A DNA stretch of 64,000 bases from Juglans regia (GCF_001411555.2 NC_049905.1:744001-808000), one strand, 5' to 3'. Shown: positions 10,203 to 22,380, counted from the first letter of the stretch. Numbers and translations: made by a program. Notes: a model not told the origin generated them from the letters alone.

Positions 10203-11433
10203 TGGTTTATGTTACAATAGTCTGAATTTGTATCGTAAGTGTTGTAAATAGCTTAGAGAACAGCAGTTTAAGTGTTATAAAAGAGCTTTTGGAAGGTGAT
10301 TTGTATATTATTACCATCACCTTGCAAGATGGTTGTCTCAATGTACACTTATATTGCATATTTGGAGAAGTCAGAAATATCATGATTATTGGTTTACATG
10401 TCTAAATATTTTATTGGTCATTAATCTGGACTTTCTCTTCTCTGTTCAGCCATAAGGACTTGGTCTGAAAAACTTGCACTTCTTCTAGGTACTTTTTCAT
10501 AAACTTGTGAGTATAAACTTGGAGAAGCAGCTACTTTTTCTTGTGCAAAATAAACGTGTAAAGAGGCGGATATATAGCATACAAGTTTCTGCTGCATACG
10601 CAGGTAGTGATATCCCAGTGGACAATTATGAGTCATTATGTAACAAGTGACAATTATATGGACTTGCGTATGGTACATCTTCACTTCTTCTAGGTACTTT
10701 GTCATTCCACTATGTCGTTATTTGTTCTTATTAGAATGATGCACAGTTGGACGCCACATGATGTTACATTCACCATGAATATCATATAGTTTTATCAAGG
10801 GCTTGAGCGTTACATTTATGTTTCTAAAATTGGAGATAAACACAGGTTCCTTCATCGGATAGGTATGCTACTAACCAATAATCCAGCAGTAGATAACTCC
10901 AAACAGCCACCAGCATACATTCAAAATATTCAGTATATACTACTATTGTGATAAAATGAAAGGAAATAGAAGAAGATTAACAGATGGCTTATACAAATGA
11001 AGCAAGTCCCTGCATGACAAAGACCGCAGGTGGAACGAATGGAGGATCACTCCTACGCAACACATGAAAGCAGTCTTTCTGTGACAGCAAATGGTATAGA
11101 AATCAATAATAAGGTTAATGGAAACAAAATGCCATCAGCATTAGACAAGTACAGCGCCAGAGTGAAAACTTAGACGGCTGATTATATATCAAATACTACA
11201 GGCTATATATGGTATGTCTCAATCCTTTGCTAAGAACCAGGAGCAATTGGACAATCCTGCTGCATACATCCCTCTCTGCCTCCATTGAGAATATAAAGAA
11301 ATGCGATACCTGAGAACCATAAAAGACAATTAGAAACTATGAGTACAAACCCAAACCAAGCAATGAATCAGAAGCTGAGCTGTCACTTCCCTAAATTTCT
11401 TTCAAAACTCCCAACTACAAGATGGGCAGGTTA

Positions 11434-11435
<2 letters not shown>

Positions 11436-11498
<63 letters not shown>
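11436..11498. repeat. (CA)n(TA)n microsatellite
   Basis: Compound dinucleotide repeat in the space between the two convergent genes of MULE-1. The surrounding 10203-12134 shows no coding potential that I can support. Confidence 0.9.
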
Positions 11499-11499
<1 letters not shown>

Positions 11500-12134
11500 C
11501 TTTCGTGCACTCTTTGGTTTTGTGCACTCTTTGGTGCTTTGGTTTTCTGCTTTTGTAATTAATGGAGCTTATGTTCATGATTTTCTGTCATCGCTTTCTG
11601 TTTCTTAGAATGTATTTAGGTGTTTTGTTTTGTATACTTCCTGTGTACACGAGCTTCGCCTATACATGCATTTCTAATAAAATTACTTCTTACTTAAAAA
11701 AAAAATACATATATATACACATATTTAGACATATATGTACAGGCATAAAATTATTGATGCTATGGTGAGCACTGAGGACCTTATCTTCTCATACAAAGCT
11801 CCGTGTTATTCATATCCAAAAGTTATGACAAAGTATTAACCAGACAACATGTGTACCCAATTATCAAACCTTCTTTCAATCACATATCAGACATATGGCT
11901 TAATGTTACATCTGATACCATTTATAGCCTAAACTAAAAAAATGTCGAAATGCTAATGAAATGGTCATGACTAGGGAAATGTTACTAAATGATAACGGGT
12001 CCATATGGTATGTTAGAAGCTGCATATACCTTGAGCAGGAATTAAAATATGCGAGTTTGTTCCAGCTGCATTTTACAAACAAATAAAGTTTCAACAAATA
12101 CCTTTAGCAGGAATTAAAACTCACTCCACTCAAA

Positions 12135-15100
12135 TCATTTCGGCAAAGGTTGTGATCCATCCACTCCAAGTTGCATCTGTAAATAATAAATAGCAAATAT
12201 TAATGTGACATCAATACCGGTGATATTAAAAATATAAAATGGTTAGAAGTATTACACTTTCTTGACTCCCAACCATATTTTGGAATCCACTAATGTCAAA
12301 AGCTGAGCTGACTGGAATAGTCTAGTCATACATAGATACGAAAAAAAATATGTCAAATGTAAGTCTAACAATGAATGTTTGCACAGAAATTTTCCAAAGT
12401 AAGGCAGCAAGTTTGCAAGAAAATTATCTATACCTGCACGTTTCCTTCAGCATCAACTATCTCAGATGGGCCAAATAAATTCCGACTCGTGTTATGAGAT
12501 GGCGTATCTTCACCATCTCGCTAATGGTCAAGTAACAAGTAAAAACTCTATATCAGCACAATATTTGCATAAATAAATCAACCCAAATAAACATGCATGT
12601 GGCAAATACTCTTGTTATTAACCCTGTCGAACCTCTTTACGTTTGGATCCCTTCACATTTGCTTTCTTCGTCCTCGCTTTAACCTTTCGTATTTCTTGCT
12701 CCATTCTGGATGCTCTCCTCAGAGATGGGGGTCTGCCTTTTCCGCGCACAACTCGTGGACTGAGTACTTTCTGCGAACTACCAACTGTAGTTGTGTCCTT
12801 TGTCATTAAACCAACATTGGAATCCGTTTTGGTCATTGAAGGGGGTTCTTGCTTGCCATGATATAAATCAATCATTGCATATAACTTCTTACTTGCGTCT
12901 TCAGTATACTCTTTTGAAGTCGCTGCATGAGTAATCATCCGATAACAAATATTCAACAGACTTGAATATCTGTTAGTATCTTCCCGTTGATTTCCTGTGT
13001 CATAGGTACTCTGGATTAACGTGTATCTCCGTTTGATATCTTTCCTCCATCGATCTAAAATGTACCTATCTGGCAAGTACTTTATCCCATTACATTTCAA
13101 TATGGCCAAGACATGCCTACATAGTATCCCCTTCATTTGAAATAACCCACATGAACACTTAACGTCGCAATCTTCCTCATTAAAGTCCACATAATATGTA
13201 ACATGTTTCGTGAACTCCTCAACAGAAATTTCATCTTCTACCAGGTAGGTCTTCTTGGATCCATCCCTTCTAAGTAGAGATGGATCCATATCGAGCACAC
13301 CCATAACTTGCTGCTGAATTTTCCTGAATTTTGCATTTGTGTACAACTCTTGGAATCTCTTCTCGATTGGTGATCTAGATATGCATGGAATTGTAACGCT
13401 AAATGAGTGGAAGTCCAAACTGATTTCATTCTCGATTTTCTTTTTCACTGCATTGTCAAACTGGTCGACAAATTCCTTCAAGTTTGTCTTCGCATGAACA
13501 TATCCGTCGAAGAAAGCATTCATGCTTTCGCTCCGTTGTGTTGTACTCATGCCAGCCCAAAAATACTCATTCAGAAATACTGGTACCCAATGTGTGCGCT
13601 CGGCGTACAAACTTTGCAACCAGACATTCTCTTGCAAACTGTATGTGCTAATTAACTCTTCCCACCATTTCTCAAACTCTTCAATAGTTTGACTGTCATA
13701 CACACATTTCATCAGTTGAGTTTTCAGGCCACTTTTGTAGGCACGATGAGAGCCAAGCTTCTCGGAGACTTTTTTAAGTATATGCCAGAGGCAAAATCTA
13801 TGTCGGCTTTCTGGAAATACAATGGCTATGGCATTTTTCATTGCTCTGTCTTGGTCAGTAATAATAGCTGGTGGGGCTATACCATCCATACACTGCAGCC
13901 AAGTCTGAAATAACCATATAAAAGTCTCTGTGTCCTCACTAGAAATTAACCCTGCTCCCAAAAGAATCGACTGGCCATGATGGTTTACACCAACAAAGGG
14001 TGCAAAGGGCATCCCGTATCTGTTTGTCAAGTACGTGGTGTCAAATGTTATCACGTCACCAAAATCTTGATAAGCTGCTCTACTGCGTGGATCTGCCCAA
14101 AAGACATTCTTTAACCTACCATCATCATCTAAATCCATCAAGGCAAAGAATCCGGGGTTCTTGTACTACATCCTACAAAAATAGTCTCGAAGCGCTCCAG
14201 CACCACCTGCTCCAAGTCGTAGATGTCTTGCCTTATCGATGTAATTGCGACAATCTTTTTTCAAAAATGGCAGGTTCTCAAATCCTCCCGCACCCACAAC
14301 AAGAGATCCAAAACTCTTGTTCATTCGAATGCCAGCTAGGTCGTTCGTATCTAATACCCTTTTTACAGTCTCACTAACTTCGCGGTTACTCCGGAAGAAA
14401 CGAGATTTCTGTGGACTCAGCCCGTGATTGTGGGTATTATTAACTGTGGTCAACTGCATCTTTCCCCTAACTTTTAAGGCATTAATCCTTGCCTTACAGT
14501 CAGTCTTTCCTGTCGGTCGTGGTTTGGCGACATTCATTGTCCTATTCCTCGCTTTCCCCCCACGGGCACAACCAATAGTCACATATCTGACACTCCCTTC
14601 GTCATCCCTTTCACTCCTTTGAGTCATAGATCCAAACCCGCATTTCTTCGCATATAGTTTATAATAACTCATTAATTCCTCAACAGAATCAAACTCCATC
14701 CCCGCTTTTGGCTCCTCAATTATATCAGGCTCATCCATTCGGTCTAACGAAGGTGTCTCAGCAGTGCCATAACCACTTTCCCCTGACTCTGGCCTATCAT
14801 CTTCACCTTGTTCATAAACCATAGAGGAGGAACATGGCGCTTCAGTTTCCCTACACCCGGGTGTATCCTCTTCGATTCTTTCGGTTGTTCCGGAGCTTGT
14901 AGCCATGGGAGGAGTCAGAGGTCTCATCCCATATTGAAATGGATAACCAGTATTCTGCTAAGAAAAATAGCAATTAAACTTCCAAAAAAAAGGAGAAAAA
15001 AAATTACAACAAGAAACAATGAAGTTGCATCACCATAACAATGTTGCTTGGACATTGGTATGCATTTGGATATGTGATAAAAGCCGGTGACCATGCAGGC

Positions 15101-15314
15101 CCTGGTCCGTAACCGTGCATGTAATTTGGAAAGTTTGGAGCAGTTGTTGGGATTTCCTAACATAACAATAATAATGATAATTAGCAAATACACGGTTGAC
15201 AAAGTCTGAACAAATATTAAGATGCATATAACATAACGCAGTTGACGGATTTGAGCTACATGGTGTTGACAGAGATGGGTTTTCCTTCCCTTTTTCCATG
15301 CTCACATGCTGCAT
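12135..15314 (-). pseudogene. FAR1/FHY3-type MULE transposase with one amber codon (MULE-1)
   Basis: Mutator-superfamily DDE transposase. Exon model: A 15237-15314, B 15034-15156, C 12633-14957, D 12434-12520, E 12256-12321, F 12135-12176, all in phase and all with counterparts in MULE-2. Exon C holds the FAR1 DNA-binding domain (YYKLYAKKCGFG, THNHGLSP), the MULE core (FDTTYLTNRYGMPFAPFVG, then ITDQDRAMKNAI, RFCLWHILKK) and a SWIM zinc finger (CSC and CRHV). The frame is open except for TAG at 14166-14168, where MULE-2 has CAG (Gln). Exon A ends GCG|TTATG, whereas MULE-2 has GCG|GTATAT, so its donor seems mutated. If exon C is not spliced, it ends at TAA 12618-12620. Nearly intact, about 905 residues, but probably inactive unless the stop is read through. 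Confidence 0.8.
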
Positions 15315-16132
15315 TAAAAAAATTGTACAACCTTTTTTATAGGAGGAAAAAAGTTCAAAGAATTCAACATCTTTGAAAAATAGCGGCTTCTTTCAACTTT
15401 TTGCAACAAGTCAAACATTTAATTTACTTCTAGAACTAATTATTTCATGCAGACAACCATAGTAGGAACAAGTTAATAATTATTGCATGCATATTCTGCT
15501 TCCATAACATGCATAAGTACAAATTTCTCTTCTTATTTTTTTTTTAAACCTATACTAACATTATTAGTATAGTGTTAGACTTATCTCTCAACTATCAAAC
15601 TAAAAGAGTGGTTATGAGTGGTTTAAATGTTACGACTACAAGATTTAAATACATAATTTACCTAACCAGTTACCCACCTGCCACCCTTTGTTTATGGGGA
15701 TGAAGAGGTGCCATTTGGTCCAAGGACCATTCATGTTAAAATCAAATGAATTCTGCCAGGTAGTGGATTTTCATGTAAATCACAAAAATTGATGCAAGGC
15801 TCAGATGATTATGATGGCGGTAAAAAACTAAAATCCCTTTTCCTTCGAAGCCTAACTGTGCTCTACATTCTTGTAATACCTTTCTGCACTAATCATTCTA
15901 AGATAACTACATTCGAGTGTCTAGTATGCAGCTTAAACTATGTAGAATTTTGAGGATAAAAATTAGCATTTGATGCCTGAAACATGTCCGTGGTCGGGAG
16001 TTTTCATTCCCCTTGCATCAAGAACTCTCTGTTTCTTCATGGGAGTTATTCACTATGCAGATTTAATTTTCATGCTTAACAAAAGCAAGAAAAAAAGGAT
16101 GGAATCCACTGATCCTAACAGTATCAAGCTTC

Positions 16133-16345
16133 GGAACAGAGCTTCAAAACAGAGCTTCAAAACAGAGCTTCAAAACAGAGGATATTCATCCATTACAATC
16201 AAAGCACAAACCAAAAAAGAGAGATTCTTACCACACGGTGAAGATGAAGAAGACGAAGACCAACACGGTAGAGTACTGTGAAGAGGAAGACGACGACCCA
16301 CACCGTGAGACGATGATGCCGAAGACCCACACCGTGAGACGACAA
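16133..16345. repeat. Short tandem repeats in the right end of MULE-1
   Basis: A 14-bp phrase (CAGAGCTTCAAAA) repeats about three times at 16133-16180. Then CCCACACCGTGAGACGA(T/C)-ATGCCGAAGA repeats twice at 16295-16345. This lies between the transposase start and the right terminus, where its promoter should be. The antisense serine-rich frames here are by-products of the repeats. Confidence 0.55.
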
Positions 16346-16661
16346 TGCCGAAGATTTTCGGTAGAAGAATATTTCGGAAGAAAATATTCAAATCGATGAT
16401 GATTCCCAGTATATTTCCCACTTTCTTTCAACAAGCAAAGGAAAATATTGAAACTTTCTCCACACCCTCGTCTCAGAACATGAACTCAAATTCGAAAGAA
16501 ACACATTCAGACAGCCGTAGCTTGGAGAAGAAGCTGCTGTTTTCATCTTCCCGCGTTGCCATTCTTCATTTTTTTTTTTAATTGACGTGGCAAAAAAAAA
16601 ATAATTTCTTTTGAGCCGACTGTGCGCCGTTTGCGCTACTCGACTGTACGTAGAAGAAGTG

Positions 16662-16670
16662 TATTTTTAT
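16662..16670. repeat. Right 9-bp target site duplication of MULE-1
   Basis: TATTTTTAT, identical to 7376-7384. Confidence 0.85.
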
Positions 16671-16754
16671 TGATCATATTGGCAATATGTTAACCGAGTG
16701 TACAAATCTCTTCAAATCCAAGCAAAGCCATCAAGAAGTTTTTGTAGTCTCCTG

Positions 16755-17480
16755 TAGGGCTGTAATCGAGCCGAGTTTAGCTGGTCTTTGACTTGCAGAG
16801 CTCAGCTCGACTCAAAAAATTCAAGCTCGAATTCAAAATTTTTATTTAATCTGTGTTCAAACTCGACTCAATAAGTCAAACTTCCAACTCAAGCTCGGCT
16901 CGAGTTGTTTATTTTTTTAATAAAATTTAATAATTAATAAATTAGATAAAAAAATTAATATTGAATTTGTACAACTAGCAAGTACAACTTCTATTAAATT
17001 ATAAAATTTTATAAATTTATAAATACCTTTTTTTTATAAGTTTTATAAATAATTAATATCAACTAATTGATATTTATCCATAATAACAATAAATTATATG
17101 TTTTACATAAATTATTAATACATACACATATTATGATATCATATATCTATTTTATATATAGTTCTTATATACTAGTATATGAAATTATTAAATCTTATCA
17201 ACTAATTACTTTATAAATTATAAAATATCTATTCAATATATAAGCATAACTAATTAGATTACATATTACATATTCAATTATAAAAGTGTTATATTTATAT
17301 TATTAGCTAATACATATATATGTACATGAATATATATATATTGGTGTATGTATCTATTTATCAATATATAAATGATCTTTAATTGAGTCGAGCTAATAAG
17401 TCAACTCAAACATAAATGAGCGGGTCTTAAAGAGACTTAGCCCAATCGAATTTTATCGAATATTTACTTATACAGACGAG
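16755..17480. repeat. Degenerate GAGCTCGA-rich repeat
   Basis: Starts near AGGGCTGTAATCGAGCCGAG and carries several GCTCGA/GACTCGA motifs at both ends around an AT-rich core. This wording is typical of old non-autonomous DNA elements in eudicots. Clear inverted ends and a target duplication were not found. Confidence 0.4.
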
Positions 17481-17567
17481 ATTTTTTTTCGACTTTTCAA
17501 AATGTCCAAAAAATCCATATATCATTATAGAGAAGGAAGAAATCTGAATATGTATAAGCTAATTAAA

Positions 17568-18456
17568 CAATCAAGATCATAAACACTAAAATTATCCAAG
17601 TACTCCTATATTATATTATCACGTGCTACCAATTCACTCAACAAATTAGTTAGTGATCAATAATGAAATAATTTGGTAATCAATCAAATACATAGGGTAA
17701 AAAAAGTGTGTTACACTAAATTTGTTTACAAAGGAAAAGCTTTTGAAAAACTCCTCAAAAGTAAAACCCTACGGGACAACTAAGTCTAGAAAAATCAATT
17801 TTATTATTTGAAGTTTAGTTACAAGTAATTCTCAATTACAAAATTTCTTGCTAATTGACTCTCTTACATGACCCGACAAATGACCCATTTGTCTTTACCT
17901 CAGTAGCAGCCAAAATCTCTGACGATCTTCAAATATTGACTTCTCTACTGAACCTCTAGCGGCTAAACTCGATCAGTCAATCTCCAACATGGAGTAAGCA
18001 CGCACTCAATGAGAGAATGAGTAACAAGGAACTAGAAAATTCTCTTCATTTTCTCACACTCAAGCACTTGGATCACTCTTCCAACTTCTAAGAATAATCA
18101 TCAAAAAATTAATCTTCCAGTCGGAATCCCAATTATAAATATTCCGATCGGTATTTGATTTGCAGTAAGACTCTGTTGAACGAATGAGTCTGGTAGGAAT
18201 TTGATTTGCAATAGGACTATGCTGATGGAATGACTCTGCTGACGCATCTGTTGACACCTGGCACTAAGTCTCCTCCACAGATGTAGTTTCCATTCAAATT
18301 CTTGACTTATCTAAAACATTATCTAATAACTTTTAGATACACTACAAATGTTTATAGATAAAATCAAGGTGCTTTACATTCATCCAACTTACAAAAAATC
18401 AAATAATCTTTATCCATCTAGTCACCTAGTCCTAACCAAAATGTTGCATTTACAAA
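17568..18456. mobile_element. About 0.9 kb insert splitting an NLR-linked repeat
   Basis: The repeat copy at 59796-59935 reads continuously from GTATGAGCTAATTAAA into the ...TTTATAAAATAAT segment. Here those halves are separated by about 890 bp. The inserted sequence has a solo-LTR look on the minus strand (TGTAAATGCAACATTTTGG start region), but its exact ends, termini and target duplication were not resolved. No coding sequence was seen. Confidence 0.4.
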
Positions 18457-18869
18457 CACAAAATCTATAAAATAATGAGTTGGACAAAAACAACTCAATA
18501 GGATCAAACTTATTTTATGAGACAAATAAAAAAGAATTTACAATAGATTGTTTCTTTTAGCAATCTTGTAGGTTAAATTTATAATTATATAGATTGTAGA
18601 ATGTATTTGGTTTTTGTTTTTAGCAATTCTTTTAACTATACCAAGATGACTTTAGCTTGGTTGGTTTCTAAATTATTTATTAAAATCAGGATTTTGTCAA
18701 GTCAGTGTCTAACTTACTGTTCTTTAACATATTTGCGTGGACAAATCATACAGGATTCAAAGAAATTTTGTGTATTCGACAAATTCGAGGAAAGCATGCC
18801 TTTTTTGCGTGTCTCGTTTTATTCTACTCTCCTCTTATTGTTTTATTTTATTTTATTTTTATTTTTATT

Positions 18870-19150
18870 TTGAATTTCATTGAATATCCTGCTGTCGATG
18901 GAGTGAACGTGGCTAATATTTCAAACACTTTCAATTCTACCCTGTCTTGATGCAGAGTTGCCAGCCAGCCAGAAGTTGCAATTATCCTACTCATAGTTGC
19001 TCTTTCAAAATGCCTGTCCTGATCAGATGGCCTACTACCAAAAGAAAGGGAAACTTCGTAGACATTGGCTTTGAAAAAGAAAGATGGCAATCCATAAATT
19101 ATTATTTCTATTGCTTATATGGGCAATAGGTTAGCTGAGTGTACAAATTG
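18870..19150. repeat. NLR-linked dispersed repeat unit
   Basis: Contains three linked phrases: TTCATTGAATATCCTGCTGTC, GATGCAGAGT-GCCAGCCAG, and a stretch around GATGGCCTACTACCAAAAG up to GGCAATAGGTTAGCT. Related copies lie at 21387-21830, 22672-23225, 51600-51870 and 59765-60300. Confidence 0.6.
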
Positions 19151-19229
19151 TCATGTTTTAGTTGGTTATGATGTAAATTGTAAATTTTAATAGTTTATAG
19201 TGCAATTTAAAGAAAAGTAGTAGCACCTT

Positions 19230-19525
19230 GCAATTGCAAATGCAAATTAAGATGTTTTATGATATTTTAGAAAATAAAAAAGAAAAAGTTGAATATAAAT
19301 ATTATAAAATTAAAATATTGTTAGAATATAATTTTTGTTTTGAAATTTAAAAAATTTGAATTATTTTTTGTATTTTATTTGAAGTTTGAAAAAGTTATAA
19401 TGATTCGCTAATGATTAGATAAAAAAGCTGAAAATTTAAACTTGAAAAGTGTTTGCATTTGATAGTTTTTGGGTGTTGATATGAGATGAGATGAGACCAT
19501 CTGTAAAACCAAACGGAGCCTAAAT
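19230..19525. repeat. Possible diverged MITE of the GAGATGAGAT family
   Basis: Shares AAAATATTGTTAGAATATA and GAATTATTTTTTGTATTTT wording with 58208-58400 and ends in GAGATGAGATGAGACC followed by AACCAAACGGAGCC. The left terminus is unclear. Confidence 0.4.
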
Positions 19526-19899
19526 GTTTATTTAGTGAAAGTTTTGAGAGCTTTTGGCAACACAAATGTTAACATCTATGGACTGACTATGTGATAACAT
19601 CACATAATATTTCTATATTTCTCAAGAATTAAAGAAACAAATAATCAATATCAATAGATTTCAAAAAAATCAGGTTGCAAGCTATCTTTTTGCAACCTGA
19701 TTGTTTTGCTTCCCATGTGCCCAAAGATTAGGCCATGTTTGGTTATGAAACATGGATGAAGTTTATTATTCAAAAACACAAGTCATGACAAATCAAACAT
19801 GGATGCAAAGAAATTTCATTTTCGTGCTTTAATATTTTTGTTTCGTTATTCTTTTGTCCATTTTGCTTTTCCCTCTTTTTTAGAAAATGAAAAGAGATA

Positions 19900-20165
19900 A
19901 TCTTTTATGTGGCAAAGGTCATTTGATCATTGATTGATTGGCGGTGAGCTTTGAATTCTGTTTACGGATTGAATCATGCTTATCCTGATGAGATGGCCTA
20001 CCTCGAAAACAAAGAGAAATCTCGTGGATATTTCCTTTGAAAATGAGAGAATATGACAATCCATGTAAATTAAACAGTTTACCACCATTCACCATGTAAT
20101 GCATTGCCCCTTGTTGTTATTTCTATTGATCATATTGGCAATATGTTAATGAGTGTACAAATCAG
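19900..20165. repeat. NLR-linked repeat holding the empty site of MULE-1
   Basis: Positions 20042-20127 match the left flank of MULE-1 (GAGAGA, CCATTCACCATG-AATGC, TTATTTCTAT). Positions 20128-20165 match the right flank (TGATCATATTGGCAATATG then GAGTGTACAAATC). The junction TATTTCTAT corresponds to the target duplication TATTTTTAT. It is an unoccupied paralogous site. Confidence 0.8.
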
Positions 20166-20752
20166 TTCCATATTTTTTTTTTCTTTATGCTCTTCAAGTT
20201 CCACATGATGAAAGGTCTGGACTCTGGAATCAAAAAGATAAAATTATAATCAAACATCCGCCACGTATAGGATGAGATGAACCAAAAAGATACGTTGATT
20301 TCCAAGCTTAATGCATCCACAAGTGCACATGAAATTTATAGACTTTGCATTTCAAAAGCAAGCAGAAAATAAGGCAAAGGATTTGATTTTGGTGTCCTTT
20401 CTCTTTTATTGTCTTTTGACACGCACTTCATCAATTAACACTTCTCTTAAAAAAAAAAAAAAAAAAACCCTTTCATATGGGTGACTCTAATGATTAAGAA
20501 ACTCTTCTATCTCCTCTATAAACACTAAACACAGGTCCGATGTTTAGAATATATTTCAAAATTTTAAATTGTTGATAATAAAGAAAATGTAATTATTTAA
20601 TTTGATTATAATGCTCTCATCCAAGTATAGGATGAGATGAACCAAAAAGATATGTTGATTTTCAAGATTGTGTCAATGGGATGGTTATACCAAGTGCTGG
20701 AAGGAAACATGCTGCTGATACTTCAACTCTCCTTACTGTTTTTACTAACTTA

Positions 20753-20880
20753 ACAGTAAAAGAGACATTCACATAGAACCAGAATGTCTTTCCTTTTAAC
20801 TGTTGAATGATAATCTATCAGTCCGCTTATTGGACGACATTAAACCGCTTAATGCGGCCCCCTTCTTGATAAATTAAGTA
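20753..20880. repeat. Duplicated block P, copy 1
   Basis: The phrases AAAGAGACATTCACATAGA, AGTCCGCTTATTGGACGACA and CCTTCTTGATAAATTAA occur here and again at 31553-31675. The blocks lie in the same order relative to other NLR-linked repeats, so they probably belong to a larger segmental duplication. Confidence 0.6.
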
Positions 20881-20899
20881 CAATAATCTGATAAAATAA

Positions 20900-21386
20900 A
20901 AATACTAAGCAGCAATATATCTACACTTCAATATTTATTACATTTATTAAATATTAAATTAACATTAAATATTAATAATAATTATTATTATATTCTAATT
21001 AAATTAATATTAATATTTATCAAATTTATTAAATATTAATATTAACTAATTTATTTATTTTTATCACATTTTATATTTAATAATAATAAATCGAACCAAA
21101 TTTCTTAATTATAAAAAATACCTATATAATAGTTTTTTGACACATATTGATTAAAATTTAATTAAATTTTAACTAAATCAACAAGAATGCTCTTAATTGA
21201 CATGACTCTGTCTGGTCTTTGATATTTGATGATAGATAGATAGATTGTGGTTTTAAGTGGGCCTCAAAGTCCGGACGGAAAGAAAGGACAGTCCAAAGTG
21301 TCTTTACCTCATATGAACATCCTCCACAACATTTTTATCTAATTATATTTTTTATATATATGAAATTATCATTTAGTTTTTCTTTT
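20900..21386. other. AT-rich gene-free stretch
   Basis: Long runs of ATTAAATATTAA-type sequence, then a block around TTGATATTTGATGATAGATA and GTGGGCCTCAAAGTC that also occurs near 4218-4280. No coding sequence seen. Confidence 0.5.
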
Positions 21387-21830
21387 CGACTTTTCAAATT
21401 TTGCTCAAAACCCATATATCATTATATATAGAGAAGGAAGAAATCTGGATATGTATATGATAATTAAACTCGAGATAAAGAGAAACACAAACTTTATAAA
21501 ATAACAATCGAGTAGGACAAAAACAACTAACTCAATAGGATCATAGTGAAATTATATATTTTTTCTAAATTTTTTATTAAAGAAAATAAAAAAAAATACA
21601 TTAAAAATAGTAAAGTGGTGACAAAAGGACTGTAAGTCTTGATACAGAGTAACCAGCAAGAAGTTGCAATTATCCTACTCATAATTGATTTTTCAAAATG
21701 CTTTGTCCAACCACCGAAAGAAAGGAAAACTTCGTGGGCATTGCCTTTGAAAAAGAAATATGGCAATCCATAAATTATTATTTCTATTGCTCATATGGGC
21801 AATAGGTTAACTTAGTGTCAGGTTTTAGTT
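21387..21830. repeat. NLR-linked dispersed repeat unit
   Basis: Includes CCATATATCATTATATATAG, ACTCGAGATAAAGA, GTAGGACAAAAACAACTAAC, and a stretch around AGGAAAACTTCGTGGGC to GGGCAATAGGTTAACTTAG. Close relatives are at 22672-23225 and 59765-60300. It is interrupted relative to those copies by a short T/A-rich stretch. Confidence 0.6.
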
Positions 21831-22054
21831 GGTTATGGACAATAAGTTATTTGAATATTATTATTTTTAATCATTATTTTTATTTTAAAATTTAAAGAGT
21901 AGTATTATTTTTTATATTTTATTTCAGAGTTTATGAAAGTTGTAATTATTAAATAATTACTAAATAAAAAAATTAAAAATTAAAAATTAAAAATATTTTA
22001 TGCTTGAGTGATATTTCAAGAATAAAATATCTAAAAAAATTCCAAACGGACGCT

Positions 22055-22380
22055 AACGTGGAAGTGTTTATGTTCGGCTTAAGTGATAATTATCAATGTT
22101 GGTTTTTGTGCCTATGTATCTTTGAAAGTGAAGATTTCAGAAAAATGATCTTTAAAATATTTCAGAATAATTTAAAGGATATGATGTTTAAACCTTTAAA
22201 AACCATTACTTTTTGCACACAACTTAGTGAAGTACAATATAATAATAGAAATGAACAATGATTTTTTCATTTAATTACGAATGTTTTTTTAATTATTTGT
22301 TTTGGTTTTTCGCCCCTGTTGGGATATATTAATTGAAAGAAGAGTGGGTAATGGTGTTACAGTAATTTTTAAAGAGTAAT
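22055..22380. repeat. Duplicated block Q, copy 1
   Basis: About 320 bp from AAGTGTTTATG through TTTTTGTGCCTATGTATC to AGAAGAGTGGGTAATGG. It matches 30830-31200 with many substitutions. An 85-codon open frame here is not open in the other copy, so I do not call it a gene. Confidence 0.65.

Larger units (their letters stand above)
7385..16661. mobile_element. MULE-1: complete two-gene Mutator-like element
   Basis: A 9277-bp element with perfect 9-bp target duplications. The terminal inverted repeats are short and diverged: the left end GAAAAACGCTTCGTGCAGTCG matches the complement of the right end at a CGT-CAGTCG core. Inside are two convergent genes: a GRF zinc finger/coiled-coil/membrane gene on plus (9659-10202) and a FAR1-type MULE transposase on minus (12135-15314). 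The two genes point inward from the ends, the plan known for MuDR (mudrA, mudrB). A related repeat at 20042-20165 joins left flank to right flank with no element, which confirms both boundaries. A second element of the same plan lies at 36020-44463. Confidence 0.85.

Noticed and set aside
16170..16434. Ser-rich minus-strand frames near the right end of MULE-1
   Set aside because: Generated by short GAAGAC/GACGA repeats. They read away from known exons and have no match in MULE-2.
21527..21766. Antisense peptide HEVFLSFGG resembling the start of a TIR domain
   Set aside because: The match is a few residues only, with no following TIR motifs, and the frame is not kept open in all repeat copies.
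22004..22261. 85-codon plus-strand frame in block Q
   Set aside because: The second copy of the block (30830-31205) does not keep it open.
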